A DNA stretch of 64,000 bases. Source: Vibrio mangrovi. Its GTDB lineage: Bacteria; Pseudomonadota; Gammaproteobacteria; Enterobacterales; Vibrionaceae. The stretch is taken from the NCBI RefSeq assembly GCF_024346955.1, contig NZ_AP024883.1, forward strand, positions 434,001 to 498,000, read 5' to 3'. The position numbers and the translations under genes were made by a program. The notes beneath the pieces are model-generated. The model had not been told where the DNA came from, made no database searches, and saw only the letters and a program-made list of their open reading frames with translations. Below are positions 1-9,978 of the stretch, piece after piece. Positions within the stretch are counted from its first letter, which is position 1, and each line of letters opens with the position of its first letter.

Positions 1-3000
1 GGTGGTCCGGCGTGAATATGAAGCGCCGGTGGGTGATGCAGAGACACAGCTGGCCGATATCTGGTCTTCGTTACTGGGTGTTGAGCGGGTCGGTCGTTAT
101 GACAACTTCTTTGAGCTGGGTGGTCATTCCCTGCTGGCGGTTCAGATGGCAGAGCGTCTGCGTCAGCGAGGCTATCAGTTAGTCATTCGTCATCTGTTCT
201 CACGGGTGACACTGGCAGAACTGGCTGCAACTCTGGTTGTACAGGATGCAACAGCACAACTGGACATTCCACCTAATCTGATTCCGAGCGGTTGTCAGCA
301 TATCACGCCAGAGATGCTGCCGCTGGTCACGCTGAGTCAGCAGGAGATCAACATTATCAGTCAGACCGTTGATGGTGGTGTTGCCAATATTCAGGATATC
401 TATCCGCTGGCGCCGCTTCAGGAAGGGATCCTGTTCCATCACCTGTTAGAAGAGCAGGGCGATCCTTATATCACACGTTTTGTTCAGAGCTTCAGGCATG
501 AAGCAGATATCGATACTTTCATGGAAGCGCTTCAGCATGTGATGCAACGGCATGATATTCTGCGCACCGCTGTGGTCTGGGAAGGTCTGGATACACCGGT
601 ACAGGTGGTCTGGCGGGACGCGCCGGTGACACTGAAAACGCTTCATTTTGAATCGGGCAGTCACGTAGCCGAGACGCTACGCCAGCACTTTGATCCGGCA
701 CATACCCGGATGGATATTCAGCGGGCGCCGATGATTGAAGCTTACAAAGTTGCCGATCCGGCTGAAGACCGCTGGTTATTGTGCTTTTTACTTCACCATT
801 TATGTAATGACCATACCACACTGGAATTGCTGGAAGATGAAATCCGTCTGTATCTGACAGGTCGCGAGGCGGAACTGCCTAATCCTCTGCCTTTCCGTAA
901 TTTTGTGGCTCAGACAACGTTGAAAGACGACCGGGAATCTCATCTGGCCTATTTCCGGGAGTTACTGGGTGATCTGGATGAACCGTGTGCGCCTTTCGGG
1001 TTTCAGGAGTTTTCCGGAGATGCTCATCATATCGAAGCAACCCATCTGGATATCGAGGAGCGAGTCTCCGGAGAGATCCGGGATCAGGCCCGTCGCTTGG
1101 GGTTAAGTCCGGCAGTCTTATTCCATCTGGCCTGGGGACTGGTAGTCCGCAGTGCTACCGGTCAGGAGGATGTGGTCTTCGGGACGGTGCTATTTGGCCG
1201 GATGGCTGGTGGCGAAGGCGCCGACCGGGTGCTGGGTATGTTCCTCAATACCCTGCCACTGCGTCTGTCACTGGCAGGTACTTCGGTCGAGTCTGCTCTG
1301 ACGCAGACTCAGACACGTCTGGCTGAATTACTGGAGCATGAGCATACCTCGCTGGCTCTGGCACAGCAGTGCAGTGGTCTGAGTAATCAGACTCCGTTGT
1401 TCAGTTCGCTGCTGAACTACCGTTATCAGGGCAGCAGCACTCAGGACGCAGAAGCATCAGAAGCACTGGGCTCAGTGGTCTTTGCTGCCGAGAATACCAA
1501 CTATCCACTGACCGTGGCGGTTAACGATATTGTCTCAGGCGGCTTCTCTCTGGACATTCATGTCAGCCGGAGTATTGGCGGTGAACGGGTCGGTGCGATG
1601 CTGCTGGCAGCCCTGAACGGTCTGGTCAGTACGCTGACACAACAGCCGTCTGAGCCGGTCAGTCAGATGAACATCCTGCCGGACAGTGAACGTGAAAGAG
1701 TGCTGGAAACCTTTAACCAGACTGAAATTCCATTCCCTGAGTATGAATGTATCCACGCATTGATTGAAGGACAGGTGGTAAGAAATCCGGCTGCAACGGC
1801 GGTGGTCTTTGAAGACCAGTCGCTAAGTTATGCCGAGCTGAACCGTCAGGCCAACCGTCTGGCGCACTGGCTGATGAGTCAGGGTGTCCGTCCGGACAGC
1901 CGGGTGGCGGTGTGTCTGGAGCGGAGCTGTGAGCTGGTGGTGTCGCTGCTGGCGATTCTCAAAGCTGGTGGTGCCTATGTGCCGTTAGACCCCGGTTACC
2001 CGACCGAACGGCTGGAATATATGCTGTCCGACAGTGTTCCGGTGGTACTGATTACCACAGATGAACTGGCGTCACGGCTGGGACAGTTACCGGAGGCGAC
2101 TCAGTTCGCCGATATGTCGGCAGCCCAGCAGCCGTGGGCGGGTTATCCGGACAGTAATCCGAATATTCCTGAACTAACCAATCGTCATCTGGCTTACATC
2201 ATCTATACCTCGGGTTCAACCGGTCTGCCGAAAGGGGTAATGAACGAACACCGGGGCGTGGTGAACCGGCTGTACTGGATGAAAGAAGATTATGGTTTCG
2301 GGCCGGGCGATGTGGTGTTGCAGAAAACCCCGTTCAGCTTTGATGTCTCGGTATGGGAGTTCTTCTGTCCGTTATGGTCCGGTGCAACGCTGCTGATGGC
2401 CAAACCGGAAGGACATAAAGACCCGGATTATCTGAAAGATTTAATCACGTCTCAGGGTGTAACTATCCTGCACTTTGTCCCACCGATGTTACAGAGCTTC
2501 CTTGAAGTGGTTCATGCGGGAGACTGCAACAGTCTGCGGCTGGTGTTCTGTAGTGGTGAGGCACTGCCGGCAGAAGCGATTCGTAAGAGCTATGCCCGAC
2601 TGCCACATATTGAGCTGCATAACCTGTATGGTCCGACGGAAGCGGCGGTGGATGTCACCGCATGGCACTGTCCACGCACACTGGCAGGCGACCGGGTTTC
2701 GATTGGCCGTCCGGTGGCGAATACCCGGATGTATGTACTGGACGGAGAAGGCCGTCCGGTGGCAGTGGGTGTTGAAGGTGAGCTTTATATTGGTGGTGTT
2801 CAGGTTGCGCGGGGTTATCTGAACCGGGATGAGCTGACGGCAGAGCGGTTTGTGGCGGACCCTTATTCACAAGAAACAGATGCAGTGATGTACCGGACGG
2901 GTGATGTGGGTTGCTGGCTGGCAGACGGAACGATTGAATACCGCGGCCGGAATGACGACCAGGTTAAAATCCGGGGTTTCCGGATAGAGCTGGGAGAAAT

Positions 3001-3192
3001 CAGTTCGGCGTTGCAGGGTTGCTCTAGCGTGAAAGACGGCGTGGTGGTTGCGCGTGCATTGGGCAGCGGTCCGGACAAACAGTTAGTGGGTTACTACACA
3101 GTTGAGGATGGAGAAAACTGCCCGGATGTTGAATCTATTAAGGCTGAGCTGAGTGAGCGTCTGCCGGTGCACATGGTGCCGGTGGCTTATGT
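1..3192 (+). repeat. Perfect tandem NRPS module duplication, copy 1
   Basis: Bases 1-3192 appear identical to 3268-6459 (offset 3267 bp, 1089 codons). Identity was checked by eye at many points and is supported by identical out-of-frame open reading frames on both strands at exactly this offset. It ends at 3193 (g, against a at 6460). The unit spans a T domain, a dual E/C domain and almost all of a serine-activating A domain. The upstream limit is outside the window, so more copies may exist. Confidence 0.93.
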
Positions 3193-6100
3193 GTTGCTGG
3201 ATGAAATGCCGCTGACGCCGAACGGGAAAGTGAACCGTAAGGCTCTGCCGGAGCCGGATGAGCGTTCGGTGGTCCGGCGTGAATATGAAGCGCCGGTGGG
3301 TGATGCAGAGACACAGCTGGCCGATATCTGGTCTTCGTTACTGGGTGTTGAGCGGGTCGGTCGTTATGACAACTTCTTTGAGCTGGGTGGTCATTCCCTG
3401 CTGGCGGTTCAGATGGCAGAGCGTCTGCGTCAGCGAGGCTATCAGTTAGTCATTCGTCATCTGTTCTCACGGGTGACACTGGCAGAACTGGCTGCAACTC
3501 TGGTTGTACAGGATGCAACAGCACAACTGGACATTCCACCTAATCTGATTCCGAGCGGTTGTCAGCATATCACGCCAGAGATGCTGCCGCTGGTCACGCT
3601 GAGTCAGCAGGAGATCAACATTATCAGTCAGACCGTTGATGGTGGTGTTGCCAATATTCAGGATATCTATCCGCTGGCGCCGCTTCAGGAAGGGATCCTG
3701 TTCCATCACCTGTTAGAAGAGCAGGGCGATCCTTATATCACACGTTTTGTTCAGAGCTTCAGGCATGAAGCAGATATCGATACTTTCATGGAAGCGCTTC
3801 AGCATGTGATGCAACGGCATGATATTCTGCGCACCGCTGTGGTCTGGGAAGGTCTGGATACACCGGTACAGGTGGTCTGGCGGGACGCGCCGGTGACACT
3901 GAAAACGCTTCATTTTGAATCGGGCAGTCACGTAGCCGAGACGCTACGCCAGCACTTTGATCCGGCACATACCCGGATGGATATTCAGCGGGCGCCGATG
4001 ATTGAAGCTTACAAAGTTGCCGATCCGGCTGAAGACCGCTGGTTATTGTGCTTTTTACTTCACCATTTATGTAATGACCATACCACACTGGAATTGCTGG
4101 AAGATGAAATCCGTCTGTATCTGACAGGTCGCGAGGCGGAACTGCCTAATCCTCTGCCTTTCCGTAATTTTGTGGCTCAGACAACGTTGAAAGACGACCG
4201 GGAATCTCATCTGGCCTATTTCCGGGAGTTACTGGGTGATCTGGATGAACCGTGTGCGCCTTTCGGGTTTCAGGAGTTTTCCGGAGATGCTCATCATATC
4301 GAAGCAACCCATCTGGATATCGAGGAGCGAGTCTCCGGAGAGATCCGGGATCAGGCCCGTCGCTTGGGGTTAAGTCCGGCAGTCTTATTCCATCTGGCCT
4401 GGGGACTGGTAGTCCGCAGTGCTACCGGTCAGGAGGATGTGGTCTTCGGGACGGTGCTATTTGGCCGGATGGCTGGTGGCGAAGGCGCCGACCGGGTGCT
4501 GGGTATGTTCCTCAATACCCTGCCACTGCGTCTGTCACTGGCAGGTACTTCGGTCGAGTCTGCTCTGACGCAGACTCAGACACGTCTGGCTGAATTACTG
4601 GAGCATGAGCATACCTCGCTGGCTCTGGCACAGCAGTGCAGTGGTCTGAGTAATCAGACTCCGTTGTTCAGTTCGCTGCTGAACTACCGTTATCAGGGCA
4701 GCAGCACTCAGGACGCAGAAGCATCAGAAGCACTGGGCTCAGTGGTCTTTGCTGCCGAGAATACCAACTATCCACTGACCGTGGCGGTTAACGATATTGT
4801 CTCAGGCGGCTTCTCTCTGGACATTCATGTCAGCCGGAGTATTGGCGGTGAACGGGTCGGTGCGATGCTGCTGGCAGCCCTGAACGGTCTGGTCAGTACG
4901 CTGACACAACAGCCGTCTGAGCCGGTCAGTCAGATGAACATCCTGCCGGACAGTGAACGTGAAAGAGTGCTGGAAACCTTTAACCAGACTGAAATTCCAT
5001 TCCCTGAGTATGAATGTATCCACGCATTGATTGAAGGACAGGTGGTAAGAAATCCGGCTGCAACGGCGGTGGTCTTTGAAGACCAGTCGCTAAGTTATGC
5101 CGAGCTGAACCGTCAGGCCAACCGTCTGGCGCACTGGCTGATGAGTCAGGGTGTCCGTCCGGACAGCCGGGTGGCGGTGTGTCTGGAGCGGAGCTGTGAG
5201 CTGGTGGTGTCGCTGCTGGCGATTCTCAAAGCTGGTGGTGCCTATGTGCCGTTAGACCCCGGTTACCCGACCGAACGGCTGGAATATATGCTGTCCGACA
5301 GTGTTCCGGTGGTACTGATTACCACAGATGAACTGGCGTCACGGCTGGGACAGTTACCGGAGGCGACTCAGTTCGCCGATATGTCGGCAGCCCAGCAGCC
5401 GTGGGCGGGTTATCCGGACAGTAATCCGAATATTCCTGAACTAACCAATCGTCATCTGGCTTACATCATCTATACCTCGGGTTCAACCGGTCTGCCGAAA
5501 GGGGTAATGAACGAACACCGGGGCGTGGTGAACCGGCTGTACTGGATGAAAGAAGATTATGGTTTCGGGCCGGGCGATGTGGTGTTGCAGAAAACCCCGT
5601 TCAGCTTTGATGTCTCGGTATGGGAGTTCTTCTGTCCGTTATGGTCCGGTGCAACGCTGCTGATGGCCAAACCGGAAGGACATAAAGACCCGGATTATCT
5701 GAAAGATTTAATCACGTCTCAGGGTGTAACTATCCTGCACTTTGTCCCACCGATGTTACAGAGCTTCCTTGAAGTGGTTCATGCGGGAGACTGCAACAGT
5801 CTGCGGCTGGTGTTCTGTAGTGGTGAGGCACTGCCGGCAGAAGCGATTCGTAAGAGCTATGCCCGACTGCCACATATTGAGCTGCATAACCTGTATGGTC
5901 CGACGGAAGCGGCGGTGGATGTCACCGCATGGCACTGTCCACGCACACTGGCAGGCGACCGGGTTTCGATTGGCCGTCCGGTGGCGAATACCCGGATGTA
6001 TGTACTGGACGGAGAAGGCCGTCCGGTGGCAGTGGGTGTTGAAGGTGAGCTTTATATTGGTGGTGTTCAGGTTGCGCGGGGTTATCTGAACCGGGATGAG

Positions 6101-9100
6101 CTGACGGCAGAGCGGTTTGTGGCGGACCCTTATTCACAAGAAACAGATGCAGTGATGTACCGGACGGGTGATGTGGGTTGCTGGCTGGCAGACGGAACGA
6201 TTGAATACCGCGGCCGGAATGACGACCAGGTTAAAATCCGGGGTTTCCGGATAGAGCTGGGAGAAATCAGTTCGGCGTTGCAGGGTTGCTCTAGCGTGAA
6301 AGACGGCGTGGTGGTTGCGCGTGCATTGGGCAGCGGTCCGGACAAACAGTTAGTGGGTTACTACACAGTTGAGGATGGAGAAAACTGCCCGGATGTTGAA
6401 TCTATTAAGGCTGAGCTGAGTGAGCGTCTGCCGGTGCACATGGTGCCGGTGGCTTATGTATTACTGGATGAGATGCCGCTGACGCCGAACGGGAAGGTAA
6501 ACCGTAAGGCTCTGCCGGAGCCGGATGAGCATTCGGTTGTGCGGCGTGAATATGAAGCGCCGGTGGGTGATGCAGAGACACAGCTAGCCAATATCTGGTC
6601 CTCATTGCTGGGTGTTGAGCGGGTCGGTCGTTATGACAACTTCTTTGAGCTGGGCGGACATTCCCTGCTGGCGGTGCGGATGATTTCCCGGGTTCGTGAG
6701 CTGCTGGGTTGTGAGCTGACACTGGCGACACTGTTCTCACATCCGGCTTTATATGAAGTTGCCGGGACGTTGAGTGAGTCTGAGCATCCGGTCTTGCCTG
6801 CGATTACTCCGCTGGCTGCGGGTGAGGCAGCACCGTTGTCACTGGCACAGAAACGGTTATGGTTCCTGGCACAGATGGATGCTCAGGCAACCTCGGCTTA
6901 CACCGTGCCAAGAAGTGTTCGTCTGCAAGGAAAACTGGATGTCGATGCGCTGCAACGGGCACTGAATCAGATCGTTGTCCGTCATGCCACATTGCGGACT
7001 CACATTGAAGTTGTTCAGGGTGAACCGGTTCAAGTCGTTGGTGCATCAGGTTCCGGATTCCCGCTGACTTATCTTGATGGTGAAGGCATCATGGATGAAC
7101 TGGCGCCATTCAGTCCGGAGTTTGACCTGTCACAAGGGCCGTTGGTTCAGGGGCAGTTGATTCGGGTTTCGGCAAATGAGCATTGGTTACGGATTGTAAT
7201 GCACCATATTATTACCGACGGCTGGTCGATGGGGATCTTCACCGATGAACTGGCTGCATTATATGAAGCCAATTGTCAGGGTCTGGATGATCCGCTGCCA
7301 GCGCTAAGTATCCAGTATGGTGATTATGCCGCGTGGCAGCAGATGCATTTGCAGGGAGAAGTGTTGCAGCAGCAACAGCAGTACTGGAGTGAGCAATTGC
7401 GTGATATCCCGGATTGCCTGACATTACCAACCGATCGGCCACGTCCTGCGCATCAGGATTATCATGGAGCAAGTCTGCCGGTTTCTTTGAGTTGTGAGCT
7501 GACAGAGCAGCTTCGTCAGTTAAGTCAGCACAACGGATGTACTTTATATATGACGCTGCTTGCCGGTTGGTCTGCGGTCATGAGCCGCCTTTCGCATCAG
7601 GATGATGTTGTGATTGGTTCTCCCGTCGCCGGACGTACCCGGACTGAAGTTGAAGGTCTGATCGGGATGTTCGTCAATAGTATGGCGATGCGTGTTCAAT
7701 TGTCCGATGACGTTGATACGCAAACTTTGCTGGCTCAGGTGAAAGACACGGCTCTGGCTGCTCAGGCTCATCAGGATATTCCGTTCGAACAGGTTGTTGA
7801 AGCGGTTGCTCCGGTCCGGAGTCTGTCCCATGCACCGATATTCCAGGTGGTGTTTGCTTTACAGAATACGCCTGAACATCAGGTACAGCTGCCAGATTTA
7901 ACGCTGGAAGCACTGGTAAGTGACATTTCTACTGCGCAGTTTGATCTCAGCCTCGAAGTTCATGAAGGTGAAAACGGACTTGCCGGTTATCTGACCTATG
8001 CCACCGCTCTGTTTGATGAAGAAACTGTCCAGCGTTACCTCAGTTACTGGATCAATCTGCTCGAAGGCATGGTCAGTCAGCCGGAGCTACCGATTGCTGC
8101 TCTGCCAATTCTTGGCGAAACCGAGCAGCAGCAAGTGATTCGTGAGCTGAATCAGACTAATTTTGATTATCCGGCCGATTGTGGCATTCATACCTTGTTT
8201 GCCCGTCAGGTTGCCCGCTCACCAGAGCAGGTTGCAGTCGTGACTGACGATGGTGAATGGGATTACACCAGTCTCGATGTGCGGGCCAATGCATTAGCCT
8301 TCCGACTTCAGTCTCTTGGCGTCGAACCGGGACAACGGGTTGCGGTCCGGCTGCCCCGCTCGGCTGCATTGATTGTCGCTGAACTGGCGATCCTCAAATG
8401 TGGCGGTGTGTATGTGCCTCTTGATCCGAATGCACCAGCAGAGCGCCAGCAATATGTTGTGGATGACTGTGGTGCAACGGTACTGATCGCTGAAGCTGGT
8501 GTCCGACAGGATAATACAGCGATCAGATTACTGGAAATGACACCATCTCTGCTTGAAGAAGAAAGGCGTGAACCGGTATCGGTTGTCGTTGGCGGTGATG
8601 CACCGGCGTATGTGATGTACACCTCAGGCTCGACCGGTCAGCCAAAAGGGGTAGTCGTGCCGCATCGGGCAATCGCCCGGCTGGTGCTGAACAATGGTTA
8701 TATGGAAGTACAACCATCCGATCGCGTTGCTCTGGCGGCCAACCCGGCCTTTGATGCCACCACGCTGGAAGTGTGGGCACCACTACTCAATGGTGCTGCC
8801 GTGGTGGTGATTGAACAGGACACCCTGCTCAATGTGCAGTCGTTTGCCCAAGCATTGGAAAACCGTCAGGTCAGCATTCTGTGGCTGACGGTCGGTCTGT
8901 TCAATCAGTATGCCGAAGGACTGAAAGCTGTCTTACCCGGCCTGCGTTATCTGCTGGTCGGGGGCGATGCGCTGGATCCGGCGGTGATCCGCCGGGTGCT
9001 GGCTGAAAGTGCGCCGGCGCATCTGCTTAACGGTTATGGTCCGACTGAGACCACGACGTTTGCCCTGACTTATGAAATTACGGCGGTCAGTGAGGATGCT

Positions 9101-9976
9101 GCGAGTATTCCGCTGGGGCGTCCGATCGGCAACACGCAGGTGTATCTGCTGAATCCTCAGGGACAACCTGTTCCACAAGGTGTGGTCGGTGAGCTGTATA
9201 TCGGTGGTGATGGTGTGGCGCTGGGTTATCTGAATCAGGATGAACTGACGGCAGAGCGTTTTGTTGCCGACCCTTATTCGGCGGCCGCGGATGCCCGGAT
9301 GTACCGGACCGGTGACCTTGGGTATTTACGTTCGGATGGCACGATCGAGTTTGTCGGGCGCAATGATTTTCAGGTGAAGGTGCGGGGCTTCCGGATTGAA
9401 CTGGGAGAAATTGAGTCGGCACTGGTGTCGTGTGGTGTTGAATCGGCGGTGGTGATTGCGCAGGGCGATTCGGCGTCGAAACGTCTGGTGGCTTACTTTA
9501 CCGGTGGTGCAGGGATGAGTGCAGGAGAGCTGAAGTCACGCTTATCGGAACACTTACCGGATTACATGGTGCCGGTGGCTTATGTGACGCTGGCAGAAAT
9601 ACCGCTGACGGCGAACGGTAAGGTTGACCGCAGAGCACTGCCGGAGCCGGATGAGGCCGCTTTTGTTACCCGTGAGTATGAAGCACCGAAAAATACAATG
9701 GAGACGACGCTTGCTGAGATCTGGAGCAGTTTACTCGGTGTTGAACGCGTAGGACGTCAGGATGATTTCTTCGAACTGGGCGGACACTCACTACTGGCTG
9801 TCCGGCTGATTTCTGAAATCCAGCATCGCCTCAGTATTGAAGTGACGATCACCGAGCTCTTTGAACATTCAGTGCTATCAGCGCTAGCGATGAAACTGGC
9901 TTACATCAAACTCTCTGCTTTTGCATCACAGGATATTGAGCATGTGGCGCAACGTTTATCAAAAGGGAAGAAATAA
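1..9976 (+). CDS. Nonribosomal peptide synthetase, first visible subunit (5' partial): T / C-A(Ser)-T / C-A(Ser)-T / C-A(Val-like)-T
   Basis: A cytosolic multimodular synthetase. The frame is open from the left edge, and the valine codon at base 2 is internal (the same codon recurs inside the next module), so the true start lies upstream. Carrier (T) domains have phosphopantetheine serines in GGHSLL at about 128, 3395, 6662 and 9788. Condensation domains lie near 300-1670, 3570-4940 and 6820-8130. The first two have HHLLEEQGD plus HHLCNDH, as in dual epimerization/condensation domains; the third has HHIITDG and looks like an LCL type. Adenylation domains lie near 1740-3230, 5010-6500 and 8160-9640. 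Specificity residues read by eye are D-V-W-H-F-S-L-V-D for the first two, the EntF serine code, and D-A-L-W-L-G-G-T-F for the third, valine-like. There is no release domain; the chain passes to the next gene, whose ATG begins three bases downstream of this stop. Confidence 0.95.
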   Translation, partial: VVRREYEAPVGDAETQLADIWSSLLGVERVGRYDNFFELGGHSLLAVQMAERLRQRGYQLVIRHLFSRVTLAELAATLVVQDATAQLDIPPNLIPSGCQHITPEMLPLVTLSQQEINIISQTVDGGVANIQDIYPLAPLQEGILFHHLLEEQGDPYITRFVQSFRHEADIDTFMEALQHVMQRHDILRTAVVWEGLDTPVQVVWRDAPVTLKTLHFESGSHVAETLRQHFDPAHTRMDIQRAPMIEAYKVADPAEDRWLLCFLLHHLCNDHTTLELLEDEIRLYLTGREAELPNPLPFRNFVAQTTLKDDRESHLAYFRELLGDLDEPCAPFGFQEFSGDAHHIEATHLDIEERVSGEIRDQARRLGLSPAVLFHLAWGLVVRSATGQEDVVFGTVLFGRMAGGEGADRVLGMFLNTLPLRLSLAGTSVESALTQTQTRLAELLEHEHTSLALAQQCSGLSNQTPLFSSLLNYRYQGSSTQDAEASEALGSVVFAAENTNYPLTVAVNDIVSGGFSLDIHVSRSIGGERVGAMLLAALNGLVSTLTQQPSEPVSQMNILPDSERERVLETFNQTEIPFPEYECIHALIEGQVVRNPAATAVVFEDQSLSYAELNRQANRLAHWLMSQGVRPDSRVAVCLERSCELVVSLLAILKAGGAYVPLDPGYPTERLEYMLSDSVPVVLITTDELASRLGQLPEATQFADMSAAQQPWAGYPDSNPNIPELTNRHLAYIIYTSGSTGLPKGVMNEHRGVVNRLYWMKEDYGFGPGDVVLQKTPFSFDVSVWEFFCPLWSGATLLMAKPEGHKDPDYLKDLITSQGVTILHFVPPMLQSFLEVVHAGDCNSLRLVFCSGEALPAEAIRKSYARLPHIELHNLYGPTEAAVDVTAWHCPRTLAGDRVSIGRPVANTRMYVLDGEGRPVAVGVEGELYIGGVQVARGYLNRDELTAERFVADPYSQETDAVMYRTGDVGCWLADGTIEYRGRNDDQVKIRGFRIELGEISSALQGCSSVKDGVVVARALGSGPDKQLVGYYTVEDGENCPDVESIKAELSERLPVHMVPVAYVLLDEMPLTPNGKVNRKALPEPDERSVVRREYEAPVGDAETQLADIWSSLLGVERVGRYDNFFELGGHSLLAVQMAERLRQRGYQLVIRHLFSRVTLAELAATLVVQDATAQLDIPPNLIPSGCQHITPEMLPLVTLSQQEINIISQTVDGGVANIQDIYPLAPLQEGILFHHLLEEQGDPYITRFVQSFRHEADIDTFMEALQHVMQRHDILRTAVVWEGLDTPVQVVWRDAPVTLKTLHFESGSHVAETLRQHFDPAHTRMDIQRAPMIEAYKVADPAEDRWLLCFLLHHLCNDHTTLELLEDEIRLYLTGREAELPNPLPFRNFVAQTTLKDDRESHLAYFRELLGDLDEPCAPFGFQEFSGDAHHIEATHLDIEERVSGEIRDQARRLGLSPAVLFHLAWGLVVRSATGQEDVVFGTVLFGRMAGGEGADRVLGMFLNTLPLRLSLAGTSVESALTQTQTRLAELLEHEHTSLALAQQCSGLSNQTPLFSSLLNYRYQGSSTQDAEASEALGSVVFAAENTNYPLTVAVNDIVSGGFSLDIHVSRSIGGERVGAMLLAALNGLVSTLTQQPSEPVSQMNILPDSERERVLETFNQTEIPFPEYECIHALIEGQVVRNPAATAVVFEDQSLSYAELNRQANRLAHWLMSQGVRPDSRVAVCLERSCELVVSLLAILKAGGAYVPLDPGYPTERLEYMLSDSVPVVLITTDELASRLGQLPEATQFADMSAAQQPWAGYPDSNPNIPELTNRHLAYIIYTSGSTGLPKGVMNEHRGVVNRLYWMKEDYGFGPGDVVLQKTPFSFDVSVWEFFCPLWSGATLLMAKPEGHKDPDYLKDLITSQGVTILHFVPPMLQSFLEVVHAGDCNSLRLVFCSGEALPAEAIRKSYARLPHIELHNLYGPTEAAVDVTAWHCPRTLAGDRVSIGRPVANTRMYVLDGEGRPVAVGVEGELYIGGVQVARGYLNRDELTAERFVADPYSQETDAVMYRTGDVGCWLADGTIEYRGRNDDQVKIRGFRIELGEISSALQGCSSVKDGVVVARALGSGPDKQLVGYYTVEDGENCPDVESIKAELSERLPVHMVPVAYVLLDEMPLTPNGKVNRKALPEPDEHSVVRREYEAPVGDAETQLANIWSSLLGVERVGRYDNFFELGGHSLLAVRMISRVRELLGCELTLATLFSHPALYEVAGTLSESEHPVLPAITPLAAGEAAPLSLAQKRLWFLAQMDAQATSAYTVPRSVRLQGKLDVDALQRALNQIVVRHATLRTHIEVVQGEPVQVVGASGSGFPLTYLDGEGIMDELAPFSPEFDLSQGPLVQGQLIRVSANEHWLRIVMHHIITDGWSMGIFTDELAALYEANCQGLDDPLPALSIQYGDYAAWQQMHLQGEVLQQQQQYWSEQLRDIPDCLTLPTDRPRPAHQDYHGASLPVSLSCELTEQLRQLSQHNGCTLYMTLLAGWSAVMSRLSHQDDVVIGSPVAGRTRTEVEGLIGMFVNSMAMRVQLSDDVDTQTLLAQVKDTALAAQAHQDIPFEQVVEAVAPVRSLSHAPIFQVVFALQNTPEHQVQLPDLTLEALVSDISTAQFDLSLEVHEGENGLAGYLTYATALFDEETVQRYLSYWINLLEGMVSQPELPIAALPILGETEQQQVIRELNQTNFDYPADCGIHTLFARQVARSPEQVAVVTDDGEWDYTSLDVRANALAFRLQSLGVEPGQRVAVRLPRSAALIVAELAILKCGGVYVPLDPNAPAERQQYVVDDCGATVLIAEAGVRQDNTAIRLLEMTPSLLEEERREPVSVVVGGDAPAYVMYTSGSTGQPKGVVVPHRAIARLVLNNGYMEVQPSDRVALAANPAFDATTLEVWAPLLNGAAVVVIEQDTLLNVQSFAQALENRQVSILWLTVGLFNQYAEGLKAVLPGLRYLLVGGDALDPAVIRRVLAESAPAHLLNGYGPTETTTFALTYEITAVSEDAASIPLGRPIGNTQVYLLNPQGQPVPQGVVGELYIGGDGVALGYLNQDELTAERFVADPYSAAADARMYRTGDLGYLRSDGTIEFVGRNDFQVKVRGFRIELGEIESALVSCGVESAVVIAQGDSASKRLVAYFTGGAGMSAGELKSRLSEHLPDYMVPVAYVTLAEIPLTANGKVDRRALPEPDEAAFVTREYEAPKNTMETTLAEIWSSLLGVERVGRQDDFFELGGHSLLAVRLISEIQHRLSIEVTITELFEHSVLSALAMKLAYIKLSAFASQDIEHVAQRLSKGKK
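3268..6459 (+). repeat. Perfect tandem NRPS module duplication, copy 2
   Basis: Second copy of the 3267-bp module unit, in frame with copy 1. From 6460 on it diverges from copy 1, and the following roughly 120 bases instead match the end of the serine module at about 16219-16333. The duplication thus placed an extra serine module in front of an older A-T junction. Confidence 0.93.
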
Positions 9977-9978
9977 TA

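Noticed and set aside
2..4. GTG at the left edge as the true start of the first synthetase
   Set aside because: The same valine codon recurs inside the protein at 3269, mid-linker before a T domain, so the gene continues upstream of the window.
200..9422. Many 60-115 codon frames on the other five frames of the NRPS genes
   Set aside because: They are shadows of the main frame, repeated at exactly 3267 bp where the modules are identical, with no ribosome sites or family resemblance.
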